Assembly (NCBI GenBank): GCA_035604195.1
Contig: DATNIY010000111.1
Location: forward strand, 1 to 11,807
Origin: DATJLY01 sp035604195
GTDB lineage: Bacteria > Pseudomonadota > Alphaproteobacteria > ATCC43930 > CGMCC-115725
Direction: 5' to 3'
DNA length: 11,807 nt
Made by a program: the position numbers and the translations under genes. Below the pieces are notes generated by a model. It saw nothing but the letters and a program-made list of their open reading frames with translations. It did no database searches and was not told the origin of the DNA. Below, one piece after another: positions 1 through 6,049 of the stretch. How positions within the stretch are numbered: the stretch's first letter is position 1; each line of letters opens with the position of its first letter.

Positions 1-1664
1 GGCTCGCCGGTGAGCGCGCCGCCCGCCTGCGCCAGCAGCAAGCTCGCAAGCGCCGTCTCGCCGACCCGCCGCCCATCCGCGGCTTCGCCCTGATCGAGCC
101 ACAAGGCGGCGTCGGGCAGCATGGCCTGATGCGGCGGCGCGAGCAGCTTCTGCCAGTCGAGCGGGCCCACCGGCTCGAAGGCGGAAGCGAGCATAAGAAG
201 CAGAGCGGCGCGGGCCTGCGCGCCGCCCGAATCGCGCTCGGCGAGCGCGGCGATCGCATCGTTGAGCAGCGCCGTCGCGTCGCCGGGATTGCCGGCCGGC
301 GCCGCGAGATGAGCGACGAGCCGCAGCTCGCTCCTGTCGGCTGCGGCGAGCCACGGGGCCGCCGCATCGACATGGCCGGTGGCGAGCAGTGCGCGCGCGG
401 CATCGCCGGCGAAGCCCGTATCCGCATCCGCAGGCTGCAGCTCCACCAGCAAGGGCGCGACGAGACGCGACGTGGCGAGGAACGCGCCGCGCTTCTTCGC
501 GTCGCTCAGGAGCGCGGCCAGCGCCGCCGCCCGAATCCGCGCATCCGCGCTCGAGCGGGCGGTGACGTAAAGAATGGCGCGGCTGTGCGGCAGATCCGGC
601 AGCTTGCCTTCGGCAAAGGCTGCAATCTGCTCATCGGGCTTGACGCCGATCGCGAGATAGAGCTTGCCCAGCGCCTCCGGCGGCAAGGCGCCCAGCAATG
701 CCGCGCGCTCGGCCGCGGCGAGACGGCGCTCGGCCGGCACGGTCTCATTGGTCGCATAGCCATAGAGCGCGGCGGGCCCTGCTTCGGCCAGCCCATCCGG
801 CGGCAAGGGCAGCTTGGCCGCCGCCAACAGCGCGAGTCGCAGCGGCGTCGGCTGCGGCAGCTTGTCGATCTTGTGCGGCCGGCCGGCGAGCGACTCGATG
901 AGCGAATCGAAGACCGGATCGCTCGGCGCCTTCTGCTCGGCGAGGACGCTCAAGCCGAGCAGCGCCGCGGCGCGGTCGCCGGCCAGCGCCTGGCAGGCGA
1001 CGAGCGCGCGAGCCCACCATACCTCCAGGTAGCGGTCGATGCGTTGCTGCACCGTCCGGCAGGCGGCGGTGACATCATTGGCGGCGAAGCGCAGCTCGAC
1101 GCGAGTCCGATCGAGGCTGTCGCTCGCTATGCTGTCCGGCAAGGCGTCGAGCAGCGGCAGGGCTTCGGCGACGATGCCGAGCGCGAGCAGCCGGTCGAGC
1201 CGCAGCGCCGCCAAGCTCGGGCGATCGGGCGGATCCTGTCCCTGCGGCGCCGCGGCATCGCTGAGCAGAAGCCGACGCGCCAAGTCTTGCAGCACCGGCG
1301 ACGAGGTCGGCGCAAGCTGCGGCAGCGCCGCCGCGACCAGTGCCCGCGTCGTGCCCTCCCACATGCTCCGCGGCAGGCCGCCAGAGGTCTCGGCGAGCGT
1401 GCCGAGCCAGGAACTGTCGACCGGCGCCAGCGTCTGCGTCTCGATGTCCGTTCCCGCTGCGGCGGGCGGCGGCGGTGCCGGCAAGTGCGGCGGCACGGCC
1501 GGCGTTGCCGGAGCGGCTTCCTGCGGCGGCGGAGGCGGGGCGATCAGCGGAATGGGACGGCCGAGCTGCGCCGCGGCCGGCGCGGCGATGAGCAGGCTTA
1601 AGGCGAGCGCCGCCGCGCCGCGGCCGCAGCGGCGCCGGCAGCGCTCAGCGCGGGAAGCGGGCAT
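1..1664 (-). CDS. Large exported proline-rich helical protein of unknown function (C-terminus beyond window)
   Basis: Reading right to left from the ATG at 1664-1662, one frame stays open to base 1, giving 554 residues with the end missing. The start gives a good signal peptide: arginine-rich residues 5-15, a hydrophobic stretch at about 17-31, and an Ala-Ala-Ala/Gln cleavage site near residue 32. A proline/alanine-rich linker follows at about 36-75. The rest is rich in Ala and Leu and reads as successive amphipathic helices, as in TPR-like or other alpha-solenoid proteins, but no repeat family could be named by eye. I see no catalytic motif. Its start overlaps by 20 bp the end of the 46-residue gene before it, which implies coupled translation. 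Periplasmic or envelope location is inferred from the signal peptide; function is unknown. Long open frames on the opposite strand here look like GC-driven shadows. Confidence 0.85.
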   Translation of the reverse strand, partial: MPASRAERCRRRCGRGAAALALSLLIAAPAAAQLGRPIPLIAPPPPPQEAAPATPAVPPHLPAPPPPAAAGTDIETQTLAPVDSSWLGTLAETSGGLPRSMWEGTTRALVAAALPQLAPTSSPVLQDLARRLLLSDAAAPQGQDPPDRPSLAALRLDRLLALGIVAEALPLLDALPDSIASDSLDRTRVELRFAANDVTAACRTVQQRIDRYLEVWWARALVACQALAGDRAAALLGLSVLAEQKAPSDPVFDSLIESLAGRPHKIDKLPQPTPLRLALLAAAKLPLPPDGLAEAGPAALYGYATNETVPAERRLAAAERAALLGALPPEALGKLYLAIGVKPDEQIAAFAEGKLPDLPHSRAILYVTARSSADARIRAAALAALLSDAKKRGAFLATSRLVAPLLVELQPADADTGFAGDAARALLATGHVDAAAPWLAAADRSELRLVAHLAAPAGNPGDATALLNDAIAALAERDSGGAQARAALLLMLASAFEPVGPLDWQKLLAPPHQAMLPDAALWLDQGEAADGRRVGETALASLLLAQAGGALTGE

Positions 1665-1785
1665 CGGGAATGACTCGCTCCACATGCGCCGTCGGAGCCG
1701 GAACGTCCCACACCATCAAGATGGCGCCGCCGCCGATCACGATCAGGACCAGTACACCGACGGCAATGGCAACGAGTTTTCCCAT
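1645..1785 (-). CDS. 46-residue single-pass membrane protein
   Basis: An ATG at 1785-1783 opens a 46-codon frame ending in TGA at 1647-1645. Residues about 4-26 are an uninterrupted hydrophobic segment (Leu, Val, Ile, Gly, Ala), enough for one membrane helix after a Met-Gly-Lys start. A short polar tail of about 20 residues follows; it is proline-containing and ends in Arg-Phe-Pro-Arg. An AGGAA sequence lies about 10 bp before the ATG and can serve as ribosome-binding site. The frame overlaps the next gene by 20 bp, so the two probably form a translationally coupled pair. The clean membrane helix, the ribosome-binding site and the overlap argue for a real gene despite its size. From memory, similar short proteins ending in this way occur in related bacteria, but this could not be checked. 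Function is unknown. Confidence 0.75.
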   Translation of the reverse strand: MGKLVAIAVGVLVLIVIGGGAILMVWDVPAPTAHVERVIPDARFPR

Positions 1786-1815
1786 TTTGCTTCAATTCCT
1801 GCGCGACCGAGCGCG

Positions 1816-1835
1816 CGGCCGGCGGGCGCCGGCCG
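1816..1835. repeat. Perfect GC inverted repeat in the divergent intergenic region
   Basis: Two 9-bp arms (CGGCCGGCG and CGCCGGCCG) are separated by GG. The repeat lies between the start of the 46-residue gene (1785) and aroK (1906). In the minus direction it would fold into a hairpin in the leader of the small-protein mRNA if transcription starts to its right. No T-run follows on either strand, so it does not look like an intrinsic terminator. It could be an operator or an RNA structure, or a product of the high GC content. Confidence 0.5.
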
Positions 1836-1905
1836 ATTGGCGATCGTCCCTGGGGATATGCTAGCCTGCACTCATGATTTGGCTGCGACAGTCTATCGGT
1901 GCGCC

Positions 1906-2478
1906 ATGAGCGTTTCAACGACGCACCCGCCTTTCCCGGTGCCCAAGACGATCGCGCTCGTGGGTCTCATGGGCGCGGGAAAGACCAGCGTCGGCAGACG
2001 CTTGGCGCAAAGGCTGGGGCTGCCCTTCGTCGATGCCGACGCCGAGATCGAAGCGGCGGCCGGCTGCACCATCGAGGAAATCTTCGAGCGCCACGGCGAG
2101 GCCGCGTTCCGCGACGGCGAGCGCCGCGTCATCGCGCGGCTCCTCGACGGCCCGCAACAGGTCCTGGCGACCGGCGGCGGTGCCTTCATGGACGCGGAGA
2201 CGCGCCGGCTGCTGCGCGAGCGTGCAATCACGCTCTGGCTCAAGGCCGATCTCGAGCTGTTGCTGCGCCGCGTCTCCCGGCGCAACAACCGGCCGCTCCT
2301 CAAGGTGGCGGAGCCGCGCGCCGTGCTCGAGCGGCTGATGGCCGAGCGCTATCCCACCTATGCCGAGGCCGACATCATCGTCGACAGCATCGACGGCCCA
2401 CCCGAGGCGACGTTCGAATGCACGATGGCGGCGCTCGCCCGCTTCCTCGGCGTGGCGGCGGCGGCGGGCGCCCAATGA
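1906..2478 (+). CDS. aroK: Shikimate kinase
   Basis: This 190-residue cytoplasmic enzyme phosphorylates shikimate to shikimate 3-phosphate with ATP, in the pathway to chorismate and the aromatic amino acids. The Walker A loop GLMGAGKTS is at residues 20-28. The shikimate-binding DADAEIE segment is at 43-49 (Asp43, Asp45), Arg69 lies in the FRDGE segment, the triple glycine is at 90-92, and the lid Arg-Arg-Asn-Asn-Arg-Pro-Leu is at about 125-131. Length is normal for AroK with a short N-terminal extension. The ATG at 1906 is preferred because its N-terminus matches the usual family length. An in-frame ATG at 1858 would add 16 residues and cannot be excluded. No clear Shine-Dalgarno precedes 1906. 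The stop overlaps the aroB start (ATGA), so translation of the two is probably coupled. Confidence 0.96.
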   Translation: MSVSTTHPPFPVPKTIALVGLMGAGKTSVGRRLAQRLGLPFVDADAEIEAAAGCTIEEIFERHGEAAFRDGERRVIARLLDGPQQVLATGGGAFMDAETRRLLRERAITLWLKADLELLLRRVSRRNNRPLLKVAEPRAVLERLMAERYPTYAEADIIVDSIDGPPEATFECTMAALARFLGVAAAAGAQ

Positions 2479-3617
2479 CCGGCGCGCGCGAAATTCTCAA
2501 CCTCGCCCTCGGCGAGCGCAGCTATGACATCGTCATCGGCGCGCGCCTGCTCGAGGAGGCGGGAAAGCTCATGCGGCCGGTGCTGCGCCAGAAGCGCGCG
2601 ATCATTGTCACCGACGCGACCGTGGCGGCGCTCCATCTCCCGCGACTCGCGGCGGGTCTCGCGGCGGCGCAGATCGCGCACCAGACCATCGTGCTGCCGC
2701 CGGGCGAGCAGACCAAGGATTTCGCGCATTTCCAGAAACTCGCCGAGGACATTCTGGCGTTCGGCATCGAGCGCGGCACGCCGCTCGTCGCCTTGGGCGG
2801 CGGCGTCATCGGCGATTTGACCGGATTCGCCGCGGCGACCGTGCTGCGCGGCCTCGACTATGTGCAAGTGCCGACGACCTTGCTCGCGCAAGTCGACAGC
2901 TCGGTCGGCGGCAAGACCGCGATCGACACGCGCTACGGCAAGAACCTCGTCGGCGCCTTCCATCAGCCGGTGCTGGTCCTGGCCGACACCGACACGCTCG
3001 CGAGTTTGCCGCGGCGCGAGCTGCTGGCGGGCTACGCCGAGGTGGTGAAATACGGGCTGATCAAGGATCGCGAATTCTACGAGTGGCTCGAGCGGCGCGG
3101 CCCGGACCTCGTCGCCGGCGATGCGGCGGCGCGGCTCGAGGCGGTGCGCCGCAGTTGCGCCATCAAGGCCGCGGTCGTGGCCGCCGACGAGCGCGAGGAG
3201 GGCGAACGCGCGCTCCTCAATTTCGGCCACAGCTTCGGCCATGCGCTCGAGGCCGAGATCGGATTCGACGATGCGCTGCTGCATGGCGAGGCGGTGGCGC
3301 TGGGCATGCGGCTCGCCTTTGCTCTCGCGGTGCGGCTCGGGTTGTGCGCGGCGGCGAATGCGCGGCGCGTCCAGCGGCATTTCGCCGCGGTCGGGCTGCC
3401 GACGGAATTGGGCATGATCGCGAACGGCCGGCGCTTCACCGCCGAGGCGCTGCTGCAGCACATGCGCCGCGACAAGAAGGTGCGGGACGGGCGCATCACC
3501 CTCATCCTGCCGCGCGACATCGGCGAGGTGGTCGTCACCCGCGACGTGCCGCCTGCGGTGCTGCGCGATTTCCTTGCCGCCGAAGCCAGTGCGGCGCCGG
3601 CAAGCAGCGCCGGCTGA
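2475..3617 (+). CDS. aroB: 3-dehydroquinate synthase
   Basis: AroB (380 residues) converts DAHP to 3-dehydroquinate using NAD+ and a divalent metal, the second step of the shikimate pathway. Visible family motifs are PPGEQTK (75-81), GGGVIGDLTGF (108-118), the nucleotide/substrate segment VPTTLLAQVDSSVGGKTA (132-149), EVVKYGLI (189-196), NFGHSFGHALE (249-259), HGEAVALGM (270-278) and DKK (333-335). By comparison with E. coli AroB, Glu189, His252 and His270 are the expected metal ligands, and all are present. The last dozen or so residues form an Ala/Ser-rich tail of no obvious function. The gene overlaps aroK by 4 bp, an arrangement common in proteobacteria. It converges on the ribbon-helix-helix gene with only 9 bp between stops, and I see no intrinsic terminator there. 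Confidence 0.97.
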   Translation: MTGAREILNLALGERSYDIVIGARLLEEAGKLMRPVLRQKRAIIVTDATVAALHLPRLAAGLAAAQIAHQTIVLPPGEQTKDFAHFQKLAEDILAFGIERGTPLVALGGGVIGDLTGFAAATVLRGLDYVQVPTTLLAQVDSSVGGKTAIDTRYGKNLVGAFHQPVLVLADTDTLASLPRRELLAGYAEVVKYGLIKDREFYEWLERRGPDLVAGDAAARLEAVRRSCAIKAAVVAADEREEGERALLNFGHSFGHALEAEIGFDDALLHGEAVALGMRLAFALAVRLGLCAAANARRVQRHFAAVGLPTELGMIANGRRFTAEALLQHMRRDKKVRDGRITLILPRDIGEVVVTRDVPPAVLRDFLAAEASAAPASSAG

Positions 3618-3626
3618 ACGGCGGCC

Positions 3627-3977
3627 TTAGATCGGCGGCTGAGCAGCCAGCAGTTCGACCGGCAAACGGCGCGCCGGTACGCCATGGCCGGCGCGGCGAT
3701 GGCCTTCATCGGTCGCGGCTGCCTGGAAATAGATCAGGAGATGGACGCGCAGCGCGGCGGTCAGGCTCGACTGGCCGCGGCCGCGGCCGACCAGCGTGAC
3801 GATCTCGTGCAGGGTCATGCGCTCGCGCGCGCAAACCTGCTTGAGCGCCGCCCACATCTCCGGCTCGAGCCGGACACTGGTTCGATGGCCGGCGACCGTG
3901 ACATTGCGGTTGACGAGCGTGGAGCGCGGCTCGCCCGGCGCGCGCTCTTGCCCAATGTGCGCGAAACTGTTGCCCAT
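3627..3977 (-). CDS. Ribbon-helix-helix domain protein (RHH_4-like)
   Basis: The 116-residue product carries a ribbon-helix-helix-type core at about residues 23-93: a short strand (RNVTVAGHRTSVRLE), a first helix starting at the conserved Pro-Glu-Met-Trp (39-42), and a second helix in the SSLTAALRVHLLIYF segment. This pattern matches a small alphaproteobacterial family (RHH_4 type, recalled from memory) that is usually just this domain. Such folds generally dimerise and bind DNA through the strand, so a regulatory role is likely but the targets are unknown. The 23-residue C-terminal tail is basic and proline-containing, and is probably variable. No alternative ATG, GTG or TTG in frame occurs before the domain, which fixes the start at 3977. 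No Shine-Dalgarno is visible; see the promoter that abuts this start. Confidence 0.85.
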   Translation of the reverse strand: MGNSFAHIGQERAPGEPRSTLVNRNVTVAGHRTSVRLEPEMWAALKQVCARERMTLHEIVTLVGRGRGQSSLTAALRVHLLIYFQAAATDEGHRRAGHGVPARRLPVELLAAQPPI

Positions 3978-4011
3978 GGCTCTACTATACGGGGCCTAGG
4001 GTGGAATGCAA
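3978..4011 (-). promoter_or_regulatory. Sigma70-like promoter of the ribbon-helix-helix gene, predicted leaderless
   Basis: On the minus strand a -35 TTGCAT (4011-4006) and a -10 TATAGT (3989-3984) are 16 bp apart. The -10 box ends 6 bp before the ATG, so the expected transcription start coincides with the A of the start codon at 3977. There is no room for a ribosome-binding site. The match to consensus is good (-10 differs at one position). Confidence 0.6.
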
Positions 4012-4021
4012 CCATTTCGAG

Positions 4022-4050
4022 CGTTAGCGCACAATTAACAACTATAACGT
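4022..4050. promoter_or_regulatory. AT-rich TAAC/GTTA repeat cluster upstream of the ribbon-helix-helix promoter
   Basis: In a very GC-rich window this short AT-rich patch holds GTTA at 4023-4026, TAAC at 4036-4039 and TAAC at 4045-4048. The outer copies form a 5-bp inverted repeat (CGTTA/TAACG), and the two TAAC copies are 9 bp apart. It lies roughly 45 to 73 bp upstream of the predicted start of the ribbon-helix-helix gene. Ribbon-helix-helix proteins often bind short direct or inverted repeats, so it may be an autoregulatory operator. It may equally be a simple UP-like AT-rich element. Confidence 0.35.
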
Positions 4051-4055
4051 GTAGG

Positions 4056-4358
4056 TCACTGTGGCGCCGAAGCCGCGGCTTCTTCGGGCGTCAGGGCGCT
4101 GAGCTGGAGGGCATGCACCGGGCCGGCCAGTTCCTCCGCCAGGATGGCGTAGATGGCCCGCTGTCGCGCGACCCGGCTCTGACCGGCGAAGGCGCCGGCG
4201 ACGATCTCGACGCGGAAATGGCTTTCGCCCTCGGGGCGCGCGCCGGCGTGGCCGATGTGGCGGTGCGACTCGTCGATGATGGCGAGGCGAGTCGGGTGGA
4301 GCGCGGCATCGAGCTTGGCGCGGATGCGGGCGGCGACGGTCGGCGATAAATCAGCCAT
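4056..4358 (-). CDS. BolA family protein
   Basis: This 100-residue protein is a single BolA domain. The signature runs through HRHIGHAG (32-39), RPEGESHF (41-48), VEIV (50-53), GQSRVARQRAIY (59-70) and the C-terminal VHALQL (81-86) followed by a TPEE tail. BolA proteins partner with monothiol glutaredoxins to hold or transfer a 2Fe-2S cluster, and in some bacteria also act as regulators. There is no cysteine in the protein, so any cluster binding would use histidines, such as His82 of the conserved VHAL and a loop histidine in the 32-37 region. It stands divergent from the J-domain/cobS/cobT operon, an order I recall from other alphaproteobacteria. No glutaredoxin gene is in the window, and which BolA subtype this is cannot be settled here. 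Confidence 0.93.
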   Translation of the reverse strand: MADLSPTVAARIRAKLDAALHPTRLAIIDESHRHIGHAGARPEGESHFRVEIVAGAFAGQSRVARQRAIYAILAEELAGPVHALQLSALTPEEAAASAPQ

Positions 4359-4366
4359 GGTCGGCG

Positions 4367-4395
4367 ATAGTGGTGAGGCTGGAAAGGGGCGTCAA
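4367..4395 (-). promoter_or_regulatory. Candidate bolA promoter, near-leaderless
   Basis: On the minus strand TTGACG (4395-4390) is followed after 17 bp by CACTAT (4372-4367). The -35 is strong (5 of 6) and the -10 weak (3 of 6). The expected start lies about 2 nt before the bolA ATG at 4358. No Shine-Dalgarno is visible. Confidence 0.4.
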
Positions 4396-4422
4396 GCGAA
4401 AGGAAATGCTGCCCTGCGATCC

Positions 4423-4451
4423 TTGTCAGTCCTTGGGGCTGCCCCCATACT
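4423..4451 (+). promoter_or_regulatory. Candidate promoter of the J-domain/cobS/cobT operon, predicted leaderless
   Basis: TTGTCA (4423-4428) and CATACT (4446-4451) are 17 bp apart. The -10 ends 6 bp before the ATG at 4458, so the start would fall on the start codon. The spacer contains a perfect 5-bp inverted repeat, GGGGC-T-GCCCC (4435-4445), which could be a repressor site. I see no sequence identifiable as a cobalamin riboswitch in the 99 bp between bolA and this gene. Confidence 0.45.
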
Positions 4452-4457
4452 GAGCCG

Positions 4458-5021
4458 ATGACGCGCCCGCGCCTTGCCGATTACGCATTTGCCACGCCGG
4501 TTCCACCGGTGCGCGGCTGCGACCATCCGGGCTGCCCGTCGGGCGGCGAATACCGGGCGCCGCGCTCGCGTGCCGCGCTGCAGCATTTCTACTGGTTCTG
4601 TCTCGACCATGTCCGCGCCTACAACGCCGCCTGGAACTACTACCAGGGCATGAGCGCCGCCGAGGTCGAGGCCGAGATCCGCAACGACACCGTCTGGCAG
4701 CGGCCGAGTTGGCCGCTCGGCGGCAGGGTCGGCATGACCTACTGGCCGCATTTCCGCGACTATGGCCTGTTCGGCCTGGATGAGGAGGATTCGCACCTGG
4801 GCCATCAGGAAAAACCGAATCGGCCCCTCTCGCAACAGCAGAAGGCACTCGCCATATTTCGATTGGAGCCGCCGTTTACGCTCGTCGGCCTCAAGGCGCG
4901 ATACAAGGAGCTGGTCAAGCTCCATCATCCCGATGTCCACGGCGGCGACAAGGCCGCCGAGGAACGGCTGAAGGTCATCAACTTGGCGTACGCGACCTTG
5001 AAGACGGCCTATTTCGCCTGA
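4458..5021 (+). CDS. J-domain (DnaJ-like) protein with N-terminal Cys/His cluster
   Basis: The protein has 187 residues. The C-terminal part, about 129-187, is a J domain: basic helix II (KARYKELVKLHH), the invariant His-Pro-Asp at 157-159, and helix III ending in LKVINLAYATLK. Through this motif J proteins stimulate the ATPase of DnaK-type Hsp70. The usual Gly/Phe linker and the DnaJ-type four-repeat zinc finger are absent, so it is not the general DnaJ. The N-terminal region has C21-x-H23-x2-C26 and C48-x2-H51, a possible zinc site, inside an aromatic-rich conserved-looking segment. It starts the operon, with cobS 29 bp downstream. From memory this neighbour of cobS recurs in alphaproteobacteria, which hints at a link with cobaltochelatase assembly, but that is inference. 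Confidence 0.9.
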   Translation: MTRPRLADYAFATPVPPVRGCDHPGCPSGGEYRAPRSRAALQHFYWFCLDHVRAYNAAWNYYQGMSAAEVEAEIRNDTVWQRPSWPLGGRVGMTYWPHFRDYGLFGLDEEDSHLGHQEKPNRPLSQQQKALAIFRLEPPFTLVGLKARYKELVKLHHPDVHGGDKAAEERLKVINLAYATLKTAYFA

Positions 5022-5050
5022 ACCGCAACGACGCACGAACCCGCATCATC

Positions 5051-6046
5051 ATGGCAACTTCCTCCGCAGCGACCGACAGCCCGCTCGACCGGCCGGACAT
5101 TACGCTGTCCGTCCGCCAGACCTTCGGCATCGACAGCGATTTCCAGGTCCCCGCCTTTTCGCAGCCGAGCGACCACGTCCCCGACATCGACGAGGCCTAC
5201 CGCTTCGACCGCGACACGACCTTGGCGATCCTCGCGGGCTTCGCCTACAACCGGCGCGTCATGATCCAGGGCTATCACGGCACCGGCAAATCGACGCATA
5301 TCGAGCAGGTCGCGGCGCGGCTCAACTGGCCCTTGATCCGCGTCAATCTCGACAGCCACATCAGCCGCATCGATCTCGTCGGCAAGGACGCGATCGTCTT
5401 GAGGGACGGCATGCAGGTCACGGAATACCGCGAAGGCCTGCTGCCCTGGGCGCTGCAGCATCCGACCGCGCTGTGCTTCGACGAATACGACGCCGGCCGG
5501 CCCGACGTGATGTTCGTCATCCAGCGCGTCCTCGAGGTCGAGGGCAAGCTCACGCTGCTCGACCAGAACCGGGTGATCACGCCGCATCCCTATTTTCGGC
5601 TGTTCTCGACCACCAACACCATCGGCTTGGGCGACACCACCGGCCTCTATCACGGCACGCAGCAGATCAACCAGGGCCAGATGGACCGCTGGAACATCGT
5701 GGCGACGCTCAACTACCTGCCGCACGAGGCCGAGCTCGAGATCGTGCTGGCCAAAACGCCGAGCTACGACAACGAGGAAGGCCGGCGCACCGTGCATGCC
5801 ATGGTCGCGCTCGCCGAGCTGACCCGCTCGGGCTTCATCAACGGCGACATCTCGACGGTGATGTCGCCGCGCACGGTCATCACCTGGGCCGAGAACGCGC
5901 GCATCTTCAACGACGTCGCCTTCGCCTTCCGTCTCACCTTCCTGAACAAATGCGACGAGATCGAGCGGGCGACGGTGGCCGAGTACTACCAGCGCTGCAT
6001 GGGCAGCGAGCTCAAGGAAACCGGGGTGCGCAGCACCCTGATGTGA
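5051..6046 (+). CDS. cobS: Aerobic cobaltochelatase subunit CobS
   Basis: CobS (331 residues, the usual length) is the AAA+ ATPase subunit of the CobN-CobS-CobT complex. This complex inserts Co2+ into hydrogenobyrinic acid a,c-diamide in the aerobic vitamin B12 pathway. Walker A GYHGTGKS is at 74-81 and Walker B LCFDEYDAG at 141-149. A sensor-type segment FSTTNT follows, then the characteristic GLGDTTGLYHGTQQINQ stretch and the MSPRTVITWAENA segment. The sequence follows the Pseudomonas denitrificans CobS pattern nearly throughout as I recall it, so it is not a generic MoxR ATPase. The ATG at 5051 gives the normal N-terminus, though no convincing Shine-Dalgarno is visible. The gene sits 29 bp after the J-domain gene and 3 bp before cobT, which indicates one transcript. 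Confidence 0.97.
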   Translation: MATSSAATDSPLDRPDITLSVRQTFGIDSDFQVPAFSQPSDHVPDIDEAYRFDRDTTLAILAGFAYNRRVMIQGYHGTGKSTHIEQVAARLNWPLIRVNLDSHISRIDLVGKDAIVLRDGMQVTEYREGLLPWALQHPTALCFDEYDAGRPDVMFVIQRVLEVEGKLTLLDQNRVITPHPYFRLFSTTNTIGLGDTTGLYHGTQQINQGQMDRWNIVATLNYLPHEAELEIVLAKTPSYDNEEGRRTVHAMVALAELTRSGFINGDISTVMSPRTVITWAENARIFNDVAFAFRLTFLNKCDEIERATVAEYYQRCMGSELKETGVRSTLM

Positions 6047-6049
6047 GCC

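Noticed and set aside
1837..1862. TTGGCG and TATGCT as an aroK promoter
   Set aside because: Spacing is only 14 bp, too short for a sigma70-type promoter. A TCTATC at 1892-1897 just before the ATG is another -10 candidate but lacks a good -35.
129..1905. Long plus-strand open frames (490 residues, and the extension of the aroK frame back to 1039)
   Set aside because: They are antisense to a well-formed secretory protein on the minus strand. Their products are Arg/Gln/Gly-rich low-complexity text with no family resemblance, as expected for shadow frames in GC-rich DNA.
2358..3461. Minus-strand 367-codon open frame opposite aroB
   Set aside because: It is the antisense shadow of an intact aroB, arginine- and histidine-rich with no recognisable domain.
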